Source: Paractinoplanes ferrugineus
GTDB taxonomy: Bacteria; Actinomycetota; Actinomycetes; Mycobacteriales; Micromonosporaceae
Assembly: GCF_016862195.1 (NCBI RefSeq)
Contig: NZ_BOMM01000050.1
Coordinates: 205,282 to 269,281, forward strand
Direction: 5' to 3'
DNA length: 64,000 nt
Below the pieces are notes generated by a model. It was not told the origin of the DNA and made no database searches. It was given only the letters and a program-made list of their open reading frames with translations. Below, piece by piece: positions 35,815 to 45,281 of this stretch (positions are counted from its first letter, which is position 1; the number at the start of each line of letters is the position of its first letter). Made by a program: the position numbers and the translations under genes.

Positions 35815-36203
35815 CCCTTGGCTGGATCTCGGGCTCTGTCATCAATTCGGCGATCCAGTCCGTGGCCTGCAGACGCCGGGCTGCGCTGACCCGGGCGTAG
35901 TAGCGCATGAGCGTGGCCGAATCATGGCCGAGACGCTCGGCGACCTCGTGGACGCCGTAGCCGGCGTGCAGCAGCGTCGACGCGATCAGATGCCGGATCC
36001 GATGCAGGCCGATCGGCCGGACCTTCGCCGCCACAGCAAGCTGGTTGAACCGGTCGGTCAGGTTGTCCGGTCAGGTTTGTCCGGTCGGATCGTCTGGCCC
36101 CAACGGCCGGCGAACAAAACCGCGACGCCTGCCCCGCGCGAGCGGCCTCAGCAGGTCGAGTGTCACCGGGTCAAGTACCAACGTACGGACACCAGCCCCG
36201 GGC
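35815..36203 (-). pseudogene. tyrosine integrase remnant, catalytic C-terminal part
   Basis: The minus strand reads KPGAGVRTLVLDPVTLDLLR at 36080-36190, stops, then resumes in another frame with DNLTDRFNQLAVAAKVRPIG and HRIRHLIASTLLHAGYGVHE. VAERLGHDSATLMRYYARVS follows (about 35870-36070). The H-x-x-R, the second His and the Tyr nucleophile of tyrosine recombinases are recognisable, but the front with the first Arg is missing and the frame is broken near 36065-36080. It is an older integrase from the left end of element C. Confidence 0.7.
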
Positions 36204-36204
36204 T

Positions 36205-36618
36205 TCATCCGGTGACCATGGACTCGACGGTGTCGTAGCCGAAGTAGTAGAGCCGATGGGCGCCGTGCGGAACCATGGTCGCGGCGACCTGGCGGCGTAC
36301 GTCCAGGGCGCAGGGAATCACGGTCAGGAGCTCACCGCGCCGGAGGCCTTCGCTGTAGATGCCCAGGATCTGCTCGTAGTATGTCCAGTTCTGCAACAGC
36401 CGGTGGAACCAGGCGGTCCGGCCGTGACCTGAACCGCCCTGGTCGAGAATCCGCAGCCCTTCCTCGCCGTGCAACAACTGCACCTCGACGTCGGCGTCGA
36501 GGGCGGTGGACAGGGCCTCCAGCACCCGATCGGCGTGTTCCTGATCGGGCAGCAGGCCGGCGAGGGCATAGGTCGGATGAATCACGAATTGATCGATGTT
36601 GTCGGCGACGACCGGCAC
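36205..36618 (-). CDS. conserved hypothetical protein, stress-associated context
   Basis: This 137-residue soluble protein starts at GTG 36618, with GAGGAG eight bases upstream. Its features are HADRVLEALSTALDADVEVQ and LLHGEEGLRILDQGGSGHGR, then YYEQILGIYSEGLRRGELLT and GAHRLYYFGYDTVESM. I know this pattern as a small uncharacterised actinobacterial family with no assigned activity, so I give no function. About 115 bases upstream lies a CAGTC-N4-GACTCAAG palindrome (36733-36749), shared with several other promoters of this element. Confidence 0.7.
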   Translation of the reverse strand: MPVVADNIDQFVIHPTYALAGLLPDQEHADRVLEALSTALDADVEVQLLHGEEGLRILDQGGSGHGRTAWFHRLLQNWTYYEQILGIYSEGLRRGELLTVIPCALDVRRQVAATMVPHGAHRLYYFGYDTVESMVTG

Positions 36619-36732
36619 GTTGCGCTCCTCAAGAGGCTCGAAGGGTGATGACCATGGCGGCAGCGCGACCAGGTCGGTGAGGTGGAGCGGATACGCTCTC
36701 CGGCCACGCTAGGAAGCGGACGCTGTCCGCGG

Positions 36733-36749
36733 CTTGAGTCAGGCGACTG
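36733..36749 (-). promoter_or_regulatory. AGTC-N4-GACT palindrome, site 1
   Basis: Minus strand CAGTCGCCTGACTCAAG. It lies upstream of the leftward hypothetical gene at 36618. Confidence 0.5.
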
Positions 36750-36774
36750 CGGCGGCGGCCGAACCGACGACGCT

Positions 36775-36791
36775 CAGTCGGTCGACTCAAG
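36775..36791 (+). promoter_or_regulatory. AGTC-N4-GACT palindrome, site 2
   Basis: CAGTCGGTCGACTCAAG ends 33 bases before the GTG of the YidB-like gene. A CATCAT box 6 bases before the start suggests a leaderless promoter, with GACTCA as the -35 region. Confidence 0.5.
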
Positions 36792-36824
36792 ACCGCGCCG
36801 CCGCGGCCGCGGCATCATCGTCGG

Positions 36825-37283
36825 GTGACCGACCTCAGCAAACTTTTCACGCTCCTGGACGATCCGGAGATCCGGGTCCTGCTCTACGGCCTCGCCCACG
36901 CCGGCCCGGCGATCCCTGGGCCGGCGATCGCCGGCTCTCGTACCGGTCCGGCACGGCTGCGGGTCCTGGTCGCGTACCTGATCGAGACGGTACCGGTCGA
37001 GCAGCACCGCAGCTGGCTGTCGGACACCGAACGCAACACCGCGATGGGCATCGAGCAGGTCCGGGCGGTCATCGGATACGACGCGATCGCCGACGTGGCC
37101 CGGTACACCGACAGCAGCCCGGAAGCCGTCGCGTTCCAACTGGCCGCGGTGCTGCCCGACCTCGCCGACGCCCTGAGCCCCGGCGGTGTGCTGGTCGGTG
37201 CGGCCGAGTTGGCCCGGGAGCTGGACGAGGCCGCCGGCGAGAGCGATCGCTCGGGTGGCGTCTTCGGCCCGCACGTGCACTGA
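36825..37283 (+). CDS. YidB-like (DUF937) protein
   Basis: This 152-residue cytosolic protein matches the YidB/DUF937 pattern. The core SWLSDTERNTAMGIEQVRAV is followed by IGYDAIADVARYTDSSPEAV, then LAAVLPDLADALSPGGVL (about residues 62-125). The family has no settled biochemical role. Its start is a GTG with no ribosome site, six bases after a CATCAT box, so the mRNA may be leaderless. It is convergent with the DUF1003 gene, with only 11 bases between stops. Control by the palindromic motif at 36775-36791 is likely. Confidence 0.8.
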   Translation: MTDLSKLFTLLDDPEIRVLLYGLAHAGPAIPGPAIAGSRTGPARLRVLVAYLIETVPVEQHRSWLSDTERNTAMGIEQVRAVIGYDAIADVARYTDSSPEAVAFQLAAVLPDLADALSPGGVLVGAAELARELDEAAGESDRSGGVFGPHVH

Positions 37284-37294
37284 GCGGAGCAGGA

Positions 37295-37765
37295 TCATGC
37301 TGCCGGTCCGGGCCGGTCCAGCCGGTCGAGGATTTCCTTGGTGCCGGCCAGCTGGGCATGCATCAGGCTGGTCAGTTCCTCGACTTCGGCCTCGGCGCGC
37401 TGGTTGACCAGGTAGTCGTTGTGCGTCTGTGAACGGTCGACGGCGGCCTGCCGGTTGGCGCTCATGAGCAGAACCGGCGCCGCGTAGGCCGCCTGGAACG
37501 ACAGCATGAGGTTGAGCAGGATGAACGGGTATGGATCCCAGTGCCGGACCACCGCGACGACGTTGAGCACGAGCCACCCGCCGAGCACGACGCTCTGGAT
37601 GATCAGGAATCGCCAGGACCCCAGGACGTTGGCGACGGCGTCGGCGGCACGCTCGCCCCGGGTGGACGCGCGGGGTTCGATCCGGGCGGCGAGCAGCCGC
37701 CGCCTGGCCGCGGCGTCCCGGGCCGCGGCCAGGTGCTGTTCAACGCTGTGCGATGACAGTTGCAT
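37295..37765 (-). CDS. DUF1003 membrane protein
   Basis: This 156-residue protein carries two membrane helices (about residues 52-75 and 82-105: FLIIQSVVLGGWLVLNVVAV and FILLNLMLSFQAAYAAPVLL). The C-terminal helical tail follows with SANRQAAVDRSQTHNDYLVN, the DUF1003 hallmark. The N-terminal part is charged and cytosolic. The family is uncharacterised but is frequent near stress genes in actinobacteria. A motif of the shared palindrome class (37870-37882) lies about 105 bases upstream. Confidence 0.88.
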   Translation of the reverse strand: MQLSSHSVEQHLAAARDAAARRRLLAARIEPRASTRGERAADAVANVLGSWRFLIIQSVVLGGWLVLNVVAVVRHWDPYPFILLNLMLSFQAAYAAPVLLMSANRQAAVDRSQTHNDYLVNQRAEAEVEELTSLMHAQLAGTKEILDRLDRPGPAA

Positions 37766-37869
37766 GTCGCGATCAGTACGGGCGTTGGGTGCTGGGCATG
37801 GCTGTTCCCCTCAGAACGTGTCGCAGGTCGACCGCCAGAGTGTGCGGCCCGGCTCCCGCAGGCGTCTTC

Positions 37870-37882
37870 GGTCGGTTGACTG
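37870..37882 (-). promoter_or_regulatory. AGTC-N4-GACT palindrome, site 3
   Basis: GGTCGGTTGACTG lies between the divergent DUF1003 and PP2C genes, so either could be the target. Confidence 0.45.
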
Positions 37883-37907
37883 CGAATCGGTGACCGACCC
37901 GCAGGCA

Positions 37908-37924
37908 GCGTCGGATGACTCAAG
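37908..37924 (+). promoter_or_regulatory. AGTC-N4-GACT palindrome, site 4, with leaderless-type promoter
   Basis: GCGTCGGATGACTCAAG is followed after 18 bases by CATACC. Eight bases after that comes the ATG (37957) of the phosphatase gene. Confidence 0.5.
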
Positions 37925-37956
37925 CCGGCCCCGGCCGGGGTCCATACCGTCGACGC

Positions 37957-38712
37957 ATGGACACGGCATCGATCAACCGGCGGCGGACGCAGCTGACGTA
38001 CCGGATGCTCGTCGCCGAACAACGCCGGACGATCCGGTTGCTGCAGCAGACAATGCAGCCGGCCCAGGGCACCGCCGAGATCGCCGGCCTGCGTGTGACG
38101 GCCCGGTGCACCAGTGCCGAACCGGACCTGCAGATCGGCGGCGACTGGTATCTCGCCATCCCCTTGCCGGGTGATGACATCGTCCTGGCCGTCGGCGACA
38201 CCACTGGTCACGGGCTCGCCGCCGCGGCGGGGATGCTGCGACTGAGATTCGCCATGGCCGCGCTGGCCGCGGAGGACAGTGCCCCCGCCCGCATCCTGCA
38301 GCGGCTGAACAGCATCGTCTGCCGCAGCGGCTTGGCGGTCGCGGCCAGCGCGGTGGTGGCCCGGTACCGGCCTTCGAATGGGGAGTTGACCTCGGCACGG
38401 GCCGGTCACCCGCCCGTCCTGATCGCCGGCCCGCACGGGGCGACGGCCCTCACGGACACCGGTGGGCCACTGCTCGGTGTCGTCGAGAACGCCGTCTTCG
38501 ACCACACGACCCGCCGGGTTCACCTCGGCGAACACGTGCTGCTCCACACCGACGGTCTCCACCGGCGCGGGCAGACCAGGGATGACTGGACCGCCGGTCA
38601 GTCCGACCGTCTGCGCGAAACGGACGGTGACGCTCAGGCGCTGCTGGAGCGCCTGGAATACGGGGCCAGCGGCGACGACGCCTGCTTCCTGATGGCGCAA
38701 CGGCTCCACTGA
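37957..38712 (+). CDS. SpoIIE/RsbU-type PP2C serine phosphatase
   Basis: This 251-residue cytosolic phosphatase starts at ATG 37957. An N-terminal helix (EQRRTIRLLQQTMQPAQ) precedes the SpoIIE domain: GGDWYLAIPLPGDDIVLAVG gives the metal-binding Asp, and GDTTGHGLAAAAGMLRLRF gives the next Asp and the GHG motif. ARAGHPPVLIAGP follows, and the late Asp pair is in GASGDDACFLMA. It probably dephosphorylates a phospho-Ser anti-sigma antagonist or similar partner. No sensor domain is attached, so control must be by transcription or by partner binding. The Ser/Thr kinase at 51356 in the same element is a possible counterpart. Confidence 0.9.
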   Translation: MDTASINRRRTQLTYRMLVAEQRRTIRLLQQTMQPAQGTAEIAGLRVTARCTSAEPDLQIGGDWYLAIPLPGDDIVLAVGDTTGHGLAAAAGMLRLRFAMAALAAEDSAPARILQRLNSIVCRSGLAVAASAVVARYRPSNGELTSARAGHPPVLIAGPHGATALTDTGGPLLGVVENAVFDHTTRRVHLGEHVLLHTDGLHRRGQTRDDWTAGQSDRLRETDGDAQALLERLEYGASGDDACFLMAQRLH

Positions 38713-38778
38713 ACCCCAGCCCTGGCCCGACCTCGACCACGAAGATCCGGTGGCCGGCCGATGGTCCACACTGACGGT

Positions 38779-41559
38779 ATGAGCACTTCGCCAACCATCC
38801 GTGGACGCGACGTGGAGCTCGCCCTGATCGGCGACCGGGTCCGCGATGCCCGTCGTGGCCTGGGTTCCACGGTGCTGGTGGAAGCCGCCGCCGGGTTCGG
38901 CAAGACGCGCCTGCTGGCCGAGGCGGCCCGGGTGGCCGGCGACGAGCAGTTCGCGATGGCCTCGGCGATCGCCGACCCGGGCGACCAGAACATGACGTTC
39001 GTCCCCATGGCGCAGCTCATCGCCGCTCTGGCCGGGGCCCTGGGCGGCAGCGGCCAATCGGTTGTGGCCGAGTCGGCCCCCGCGTGGGACGTGACCGAGA
39101 TCGAGGCTCGGCTCGAGCGGGCGGCACTGGTCAAGCCGATGATGATCTGCCTCGACGACGTCCAGTGGGCCGACCCCGGGACGATCGCGGCGCTGGGGGT
39201 GCTGCCCCGGCGGCTGCGTTCGCTGCCGATCGTGTGGATGATCGCCTACCGTCCGGGCCAGGCGCCGCCGAGCCTGCGCGACGTCGTCGACCGCCTCGTC
39301 CGGGGCGGCGCCGACCGCTTGGTGCTGGACCGTCTGGGCGAGGACGACGTCGCGCTGGTCATCTCCGACATCGTGCACGGGCAGGCCGACACCGAGCTGC
39401 TGCATCTCGCCGATCGCACCGAGGGCAGCCCGTACCTCCTGGTCGAACTGCTCCGTGGCCTGCTCGAGGAGGGACTGGTTCACCGGAACGACGGCCTGGT
39501 CGAGCTCACCGGCGACGAGCTGCCCGTACGCGTGCGGGAGACGATGCGCGAGCGGCTGAACCGCCTGCCGAGCGGGTCGCGCCAGGCCGCCCGGGTGGCG
39601 TCCGTCCTGGGCCGTTGGTTCAGCTTCAGCCTGCTCGCGGCCATGCTCGACGTCTCGCCGGGCGCCGTCCTGGCGCCGGTCGACGAGCTGGTCCGAACCG
39701 ATCTGCTCACCGAGACCGCCGACGGCCGGCTCGGATTCCGGCACGACCTGATCCGAGAGGCGGTACGCGACACCCTGCCGGCCTCGGCCCGCCGCGCGCT
39801 GCAGCGTCAGGCCGCCGACCTCATGCTCGCCCGCGGAGCACCGCCCCTTCAGGTCGCCAGCCTCCTCGTCGCCGGCGCCGACACGGGTGACCGCTTCGCG
39901 GCCGAGACCCTGCTGAGCGCCGCCCGGTCGCTGCGCTCGCTGGACGCGGCGGCCGCGGCCGACCTCGGCCGTAAGGCGCTCGACATGATCGGGCCGGAGG
40001 ATCCCTTGCGGGGGCCGCTGGTCGCGCAGGTGGCGTTGTCGCTCCACATCGCCGGGCGCGCGGAGGAGGGCAAGGCATTCGCGGACACCGCGCTGCGTAC
40101 GGTGCTCCCACCGGCGCAGGAAGCGGAGATCCGGCTGCAGATCGCCAAGATGTTGTGGATCCCGGCCGAGGACCGGGTCGACGCCGCCCGGCGCGCCCTC
40201 GCGCTCGACGGCGTTCCCCTCGATGTACGAGCCAACCTCCTCGCCAACCTGGTCTCGAGTTCGCAGGGTGCGGGGCGTTTCGCCGAGGCGAAGGCGCTCG
40301 GGCCCGAGGCCGAGCAGGCCGCGGCGGCTTCCGGCGATCCGACGGTCGCCGCGTTCACCGACATGTGCCTGGCGATGATCCCGTACGCCGAGGGCCGCTT
40401 CGTCGACGCGCTCGAACGGCAGGACCGCGCCGGCAAACGCGGGACGCTGACCGACATCGACCGGCCGGAGCGCGACGCCGTACGGACGCGGTTCCTCGGT
40501 CCCGTCGAGCACCCGGCGGCGATCGTGCGTATCTGCGAGGCGGGGCTGGTCGCCGCCCACCGCGTCGGGTCGCAGTGGACCGCGATGGTCTGGGAGCAAC
40601 AGCGGGCGGTCGCGCTTCTCGTGCTCGGCAGGCTCTCCGATGCCGCGGCGACCCTCGAGGGCCTGTACGAGCCGGACGAGCGCCCGCGCGTCCTCAACAC
40701 CGTCGACGCCAGTGGCGTGGTCGCCCTAGGTCAGGCCGCGCTGCACCTCGGCGAGGCCCGCACCCTTGCGGTGTGCGTGGACCTGGCCACCGCGACCGTC
40801 GCCTCCACCGGCGGCGAGCTCCGCGTGCAGGCCGGCTGGCTGCTGCTCCGCGCCGCGCTGGCCCGAGGCAACGTCGCCGGCGCCCGCGAGCTGCTCGATC
40901 GCCTCGGCGGGGTGAGCAGGGGCGTGCCGCGCTGGCCGATGTGGCAGGACGACCTCGTCTGGATCGCGCGACTGGCCCAGAGCTCGGACGACAGCGCGCT
41001 GGCCGAGGCCGCCCGGATCGGCGCGGCCACCCGGGCGTCGCTCAATCCCGGGGTGGACGCGATTGCCGCCTTCACGACGTACACCGCGGCGCTGCTCGAC
41101 CGCGACACCGAGGGGCTGGCCGAGGCCATGACCGGGCTGGAGCGCACCGGACGGCTGCTCGCCCATGCCTTCGCCACCGAGGACCAGGGCCGGCTGCTGC
41201 TCGATCAGGGCAAGCGCGAGACCGGCATCGAGGTGCTCTCGACCGCGCTCGAGCGGTACGCGGTACTCGGCGCGGCCTGGGACGCCGGCCGGGTCCGGCG
41301 GCGTCTTAGGGACGTCGGGGTCCGCCGCCGGCTGGGCGCGACGACCGCGCCGCGGGAGGGCTGGGCGGCCCTGACCGAGACCGAGCTCAACGTCGTCCGC
41401 CTGGTCGCCGAGGGCCAGACCAACCGCGAGGTCGCCGAGCAGCTGTTCGTCTCGCCGCACACCGTCAGCACGCACCTGCGGCATTCCTTCGCGAAGCTCG
41501 GTGTCAACTCGCGCGTGGACCTGGCGCGGCTGTTCGCCGAGCACGGCAACGAGCGCTGA
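38779..41559 (+). CDS. LAL-type LuxR-family regulator (AAA ATPase plus LuxR HTH)
   Basis: This 926-residue LAL regulator starts at ATG 38779, six bases after CACACT and with no ribosome site, so it may be leaderless. It has an N-terminal NTPase with Walker A variant VEAAAGFGKTRLL and Walker B MMICLDDVQWAD. A long helical-repeat middle region of TPR type follows. The C-terminal LuxR helix-turn-helix is TETELNVVRLVAEGQTNREV then SPHTVSTHLRHSFAKLGVNS (about 41371-41530). It should sense a ligand or partner with the ATPase/helical part and activate transcription. It is the most divergent of the five LAL-type genes of the cluster. Confidence 0.9.
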   Translation: MSTSPTIRGRDVELALIGDRVRDARRGLGSTVLVEAAAGFGKTRLLAEAARVAGDEQFAMASAIADPGDQNMTFVPMAQLIAALAGALGGSGQSVVAESAPAWDVTEIEARLERAALVKPMMICLDDVQWADPGTIAALGVLPRRLRSLPIVWMIAYRPGQAPPSLRDVVDRLVRGGADRLVLDRLGEDDVALVISDIVHGQADTELLHLADRTEGSPYLLVELLRGLLEEGLVHRNDGLVELTGDELPVRVRETMRERLNRLPSGSRQAARVASVLGRWFSFSLLAAMLDVSPGAVLAPVDELVRTDLLTETADGRLGFRHDLIREAVRDTLPASARRALQRQAADLMLARGAPPLQVASLLVAGADTGDRFAAETLLSAARSLRSLDAAAAADLGRKALDMIGPEDPLRGPLVAQVALSLHIAGRAEEGKAFADTALRTVLPPAQEAEIRLQIAKMLWIPAEDRVDAARRALALDGVPLDVRANLLANLVSSSQGAGRFAEAKALGPEAEQAAAASGDPTVAAFTDMCLAMIPYAEGRFVDALERQDRAGKRGTLTDIDRPERDAVRTRFLGPVEHPAAIVRICEAGLVAAHRVGSQWTAMVWEQQRAVALLVLGRLSDAAATLEGLYEPDERPRVLNTVDASGVVALGQAALHLGEARTLAVCVDLATATVASTGGELRVQAGWLLLRAALARGNVAGARELLDRLGGVSRGVPRWPMWQDDLVWIARLAQSSDDSALAEAARIGAATRASLNPGVDAIAAFTTYTAALLDRDTEGLAEAMTGLERTGRLLAHAFATEDQGRLLLDQGKRETGIEVLSTALERYAVLGAAWDAGRVRRRLRDVGVRRRLGATTAPREGWAALTETELNVVRLVAEGQTNREVAEQLFVSPHTVSTHLRHSFAKLGVNSRVDLARLFAEHGNER

Positions 41560-41660
41560 CCGCGGTCGCCGTTTAGCAGATCGCACGACCATGCGATGCG
41601 GACCATTCGCCCACGCACGTAATTTCCGATCATGGCCACCGCGACCCTGCCGACCCGACC

Positions 41661-44396
41661 GTGCTGATCGGCCGCGGCTCCCAGCTCCGCCGGTTGACGG
41701 CCATGCTCGAGGCGGTCCGGACCGAGGGCTCGGCGCTGGTTCTGCGCGGTGAGCCGGGGATCGGCAGGACCGCGATCCTGGCCGCCGCCCGCGACGCGGC
41801 CGGCGGCCTCGGGCTGCGGGTCCTGCACACCGCCGGGGTCCGGGGCGAGAGCGACATGCCGCTGGCCGGCCTGCACCGGCTGCTGCGCCCGCTCGCCGCC
41901 GACGCCGGGTCGCTGGACGCGCGGCACCGATCGCTGCTGGACCACGCGTTCGGACTCGGCGAACTGCATGGCGAGGCCCTCATGCAGGTCGCGCTGGCGA
42001 CGCTCGAACTGCTTTCGTCCGTGGCGAAGCGGCGGCCGCTCCTGCTCATCGCGGACGACGTCCATTGGCTGGACCGCGAATCCCGCGAGGTGATCGCGTT
42101 CGTGGCCCGCCGCGCGGGTTCGGATCCCATCGTCGTCCTCGGCGCCGTCCGCGAGGGCTACGGCAAAGAACTCGGGGACGCCGGCATCGCCGCTCTCACG
42201 CTCCCGCGGCTGAGCGATCGGGACGCCGCCGACCTGCTGGACGCCGGCGCGCCCGGGCTCGCCGCCGGAACCCGCGTCCTCATTCTCGCCGAGGCCGCCG
42301 GGAATCCGCTCGGCCTCATCGAGTTGCCGAGTCACCGCACGCTCGGGGCGCTCCACCAAGGTGTGTCCGGCCCACTGCCGGTGACGCGGCGGCTGGCGGA
42401 AGCCTTCGGCTGCCACGGCCGGACCCTGCCCGCGTCGACGGCCGCGCTCCTGTTGCTCTGCGCGACCGACGCGACCGCCTCGACATCGGAGATCCTCGCG
42501 GGCGGCGCCGCACTGACCGGCCAGCCGATGACCCTCTCGGACCTCGAGCCGGCCATCGACGCGGCGCTGCTCCGCGCCGACGAGAACGGCCTGAACTTCC
42601 GCCACCCCCTGATGCGCTCGGCGACCTACCAGGCGGCCGGCCTGCAGGCCCGGTACGCCGCGCACACCGCGCTGGCCCGGGTCCTCGACGTGGACCAGGA
42701 CCGGGCGATCTGGCACCGGGCGGCATCGGCCATCGGCCCGGACGCGTTCATCGCCCAGCAGATGGACGACCGGGCCCGGCGGGCGGACGGCCGTGGGGCG
42801 GCTCTGCAAGCCGCGACCTCGCTGGGACGCGCGGCCGAACTCACCGCCGACGACCATGTCCGGAGCCGGCGGCTACTGCGCGCTGCGGAGCTGGCCTTCG
42901 AGGTCGGGCGGGCCGACCTGGTGTCGGCCTTCGTCGACCGGACGTCCGCGATCACCCTGGACGCCGTAGGCCGCGCCCGGGCCGACAATCTGCGGCCGTT
43001 CTCCTTCGACGACCCGTCGGGTGAGCGCACCCGCGTCGGGTCGCTCGTCATGCTCGCCGAGGCGGCCACCGCGCGCGGCGACCCGGACGCCGCGCTCGAA
43101 CTGCTGCTCGGCGCATCGGTGCGCAGCTGGTGGGCCGACCCGGGTGAGGCACTGCGGGCCCGCCTGACCAGGGCGGCCGAGGCGACGCCGGTCGACCGGT
43201 GCGATGTCCGCCTGCTGACCACGCTCGCGGTCGCCGATCCGATCACGCACGGCGCCCGGGTGTCCGAGCACCTGCCCCGGGCCAGGCCGGCCACCGCCCA
43301 GGAGGCGCACCTGCTCGGCATCGCCGCGCACGCGGTCACCGACTTCGCCACCTCCCATCAGATCTTCCGTACCGCCGTGGACAAGCTGCGCAGCGACGGG
43401 CGGTTCGGGCTGCTCACCCACGTCGAGGCGGCCCGCTCGTGGTCGTCGCTGCTGCTGGGCGACTGGGACGTGGCGGGAACGGCGGCCGAGGAAGGGCTGC
43501 GGCTCGGCCGGCTGACCGGCCAGCCCGTCTGGAGCGGACTCGCCCTGGCCACCCTGGCAGCGCTGGCCGGGGTACGCGGCGACGAGCAACGCGCGCAGGA
43601 GCTCGCCACCGAGGCGGAGTCGGTCCTGCTGCCGGCGCGGGTCAGCATGGGGCTCGCGCGCGTGCAGATCGCGCGCGGCCTCACCGAGCTCAGTGCCGGA
43701 CGCTACGAACAGGCGCACACCCAGCTGGCCCGGTGTCTCGACCCCCAGGACGCGGCCCACCATGACACCGAGCAGTTCGGGGCGGTCGGGTTCTTCGCGG
43801 ATTCCGCCGCCCTGACCGGGCGGCAGGCCGAGGCCCGAGTGATCGTCGACCGGCTGCGGGCGAGGGTGGAGTCGGCGGGGCTCACCGGGGTGATGGCCGG
43901 TCTGGATCACGCGCGGCCGCTGGTCGCCACCGACGAGGACGCCGAGGCCGCGTTCGTCCACGCGCTGCGGGACGTCGTTCCGCCGTCGCCCTTCGACCGG
44001 GCCCGGTGCAACCTGTTCTACGGCATGTGGTTGCGGCGCCGGCGCCGCGTCGTCGAGTCGCGCGGGCCGCTGCGGGAGGCGCGGGAGGCGTTCGACCGGC
44101 TCGACGCACCCGCGTGGGGTGCCCGGACGCGTCAGGAGCTCCGCGCGGCCGGCGATGCCGACATCATGCGGTCCCGGGCGGCGTGGGCCGAACTGTCATC
44201 GCAGGAACTCCAGATCGCCCAGATGGCGGCGGCCGGGCTGAGCAACCGCGACATCGGTTCCCGCCTCTACCTCTCCCACCGCACCGTGGGGAGCCACCTC
44301 TACCGCATCTTCCCGAAGCTGGGCATCACGTCCCGCGGTCAGCTGAACGGGGTCCTCCCGGGACGCTCCGAGGCCGTGGACCCGGAGAAGCCGTGA
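41661..44396 (+). CDS. LAL-type LuxR regulator with Arg in Walker A
   Basis: This 911-residue LAL regulator starts at GTG 41661, 101 bases after the previous gene. No in-frame ATG lies upstream. The NTPase has GEPGIGRTAIL: the Walker A Lys is replaced by Arg, while Walker B (LLIADDVHWLD) is kept. TPR-like repeats follow, then the LuxR HTH SSQELQIAQMAAAGLSNRDI and LYLSHRTVGSHLYRIFPKLG (about 44194-44340). Loss of the P-loop Lys usually impairs NTP hydrolysis, so this protein may work without it or as a subunit of a mixed complex. It is probably co-transcribed with the following hydrolase. Confidence 0.9.
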   Translation: MLIGRGSQLRRLTAMLEAVRTEGSALVLRGEPGIGRTAILAAARDAAGGLGLRVLHTAGVRGESDMPLAGLHRLLRPLAADAGSLDARHRSLLDHAFGLGELHGEALMQVALATLELLSSVAKRRPLLLIADDVHWLDRESREVIAFVARRAGSDPIVVLGAVREGYGKELGDAGIAALTLPRLSDRDAADLLDAGAPGLAAGTRVLILAEAAGNPLGLIELPSHRTLGALHQGVSGPLPVTRRLAEAFGCHGRTLPASTAALLLLCATDATASTSEILAGGAALTGQPMTLSDLEPAIDAALLRADENGLNFRHPLMRSATYQAAGLQARYAAHTALARVLDVDQDRAIWHRAASAIGPDAFIAQQMDDRARRADGRGAALQAATSLGRAAELTADDHVRSRRLLRAAELAFEVGRADLVSAFVDRTSAITLDAVGRARADNLRPFSFDDPSGERTRVGSLVMLAEAATARGDPDAALELLLGASVRSWWADPGEALRARLTRAAEATPVDRCDVRLLTTLAVADPITHGARVSEHLPRARPATAQEAHLLGIAAHAVTDFATSHQIFRTAVDKLRSDGRFGLLTHVEAARSWSSLLLGDWDVAGTAAEEGLRLGRLTGQPVWSGLALATLAALAGVRGDEQRAQELATEAESVLLPARVSMGLARVQIARGLTELSAGRYEQAHTQLARCLDPQDAAHHDTEQFGAVGFFADSAALTGRQAEARVIVDRLRARVESAGLTGVMAGLDHARPLVATDEDAEAAFVHALRDVVPPSPFDRARCNLFYGMWLRRRRRVVESRGPLREAREAFDRLDAPAWGARTRQELRAAGDADIMRSRAAWAELSSQELQIAQMAAAGLSNRDIGSRLYLSHRTVGSHLYRIFPKLGITSRGQLNGVLPGRSEAVDPEKP

Positions 44397-44490
44397 CCAC
44401 GAACACCGTCAAGGACAGTCGAATCACCGAAGCCGGGACGGTGGCGCATCGGCGACGATGACGGCATCGCTCGATCCGAACGGAGCACGC

Positions 44491-45279
44491 ATGCCGACCA
44501 TCGTCTTCATCCACGGCCTCTGGCTGCACTCGACCTCGTGGGCCCCCTGGCAGGAGCATTTCGCCCAGGCGGGCTACCCCTCCATCGCCCCGGAATGGCC
44601 GGGCACGCCGGACACCGTCGCCGAGGCCCGCGCCCACCCTGACTCGATCGCCGATCACGGCATCGACGATGTCACCGCGCACTACATCGGCATCATCGAG
44701 AACCTGGACGAGGCGCCGATCCTCATCGGGCACTCGTTCGGCGGCATGATCGCCGAGAAGATCCTCGGTCTCGGCCATGCCGCGGCCGCGATCGGCATCG
44801 ACGCCGCGCAGATCAAGGGCGTTCTTCCCCTGCCGCTGTCCGCGCTGCACTCGACCCTGCCGGTGTTCAAGAACCCGGCGAACCTCCATCGCGCCGTCTC
44901 CCTCACGGCCGAAGAATTCCGGTACGGGTTCGGCAACGCGATCAGCGAGGCCGAGTCGCACGCCCTTTGGCAACAGTGGGCCATCCCGGCGCCCGGCAAG
45001 CCGCTCTTCGAAGCGGCGGCGGCGAACTTCTCGCTGCACTCCCCCGCATCGGTCGAGGTCCGCAACTCCGAACGCGGCCCGCTGCTGCTGATCGCCGGCG
45101 GCAAGGACCACACCGTGCCCGAGGTGATCACCAAGGCGACGCAGAAGCAGTACCGGCACTCGCCGGCGGTCACCGATCTCATCGACTTCCCGGACCGGGG
45201 CCACTCCCTGACCATCGACCACGGCTGGCGCGAAGTGGCCGACACCGGTCTCGCCTGGCTCAAGGACAAAGGGCTGTGA
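44491..45279 (+). CDS. alpha/beta hydrolase
   Basis: This 262-residue cytosolic alpha/beta hydrolase starts at ATG 44491, preferred over ATG 44458 because GGAG stands six bases before it and the first strand PTIVFIHGLWLHSTSW follows at once. The nucleophile elbow is IGHSFGGM, the acid is in IAGGKDHTVPEV, and the His is in FPDRGHSLTIDHGW. The substrate is unknown. Its stop overlaps the start region of an oxidoreductase gene, so the two form a unit behind the LAL regulator. A partial match to the shared promoter palindrome (CAGTCGAATCACC, 44416-44428) lies upstream. Confidence 0.88.
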   Translation: MPTIVFIHGLWLHSTSWAPWQEHFAQAGYPSIAPEWPGTPDTVAEARAHPDSIADHGIDDVTAHYIGIIENLDEAPILIGHSFGGMIAEKILGLGHAAAAIGIDAAQIKGVLPLPLSALHSTLPVFKNPANLHRAVSLTAEEFRYGFGNAISEAESHALWQQWAIPAPGKPLFEAAAANFSLHSPASVEVRNSERGPLLLIAGGKDHTVPEVITKATQKQYRHSPAVTDLIDFPDRGHSLTIDHGWREVADTGLAWLKDKGL

Positions 45280-45281
45280 CG

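Noticed and set aside
37603..40599. Minus-strand frame of 998 codons opposite the PP2C and LAL genes
   Set aside because: It spans two real plus-strand genes and their spacer, and its residues show antisense composition only.
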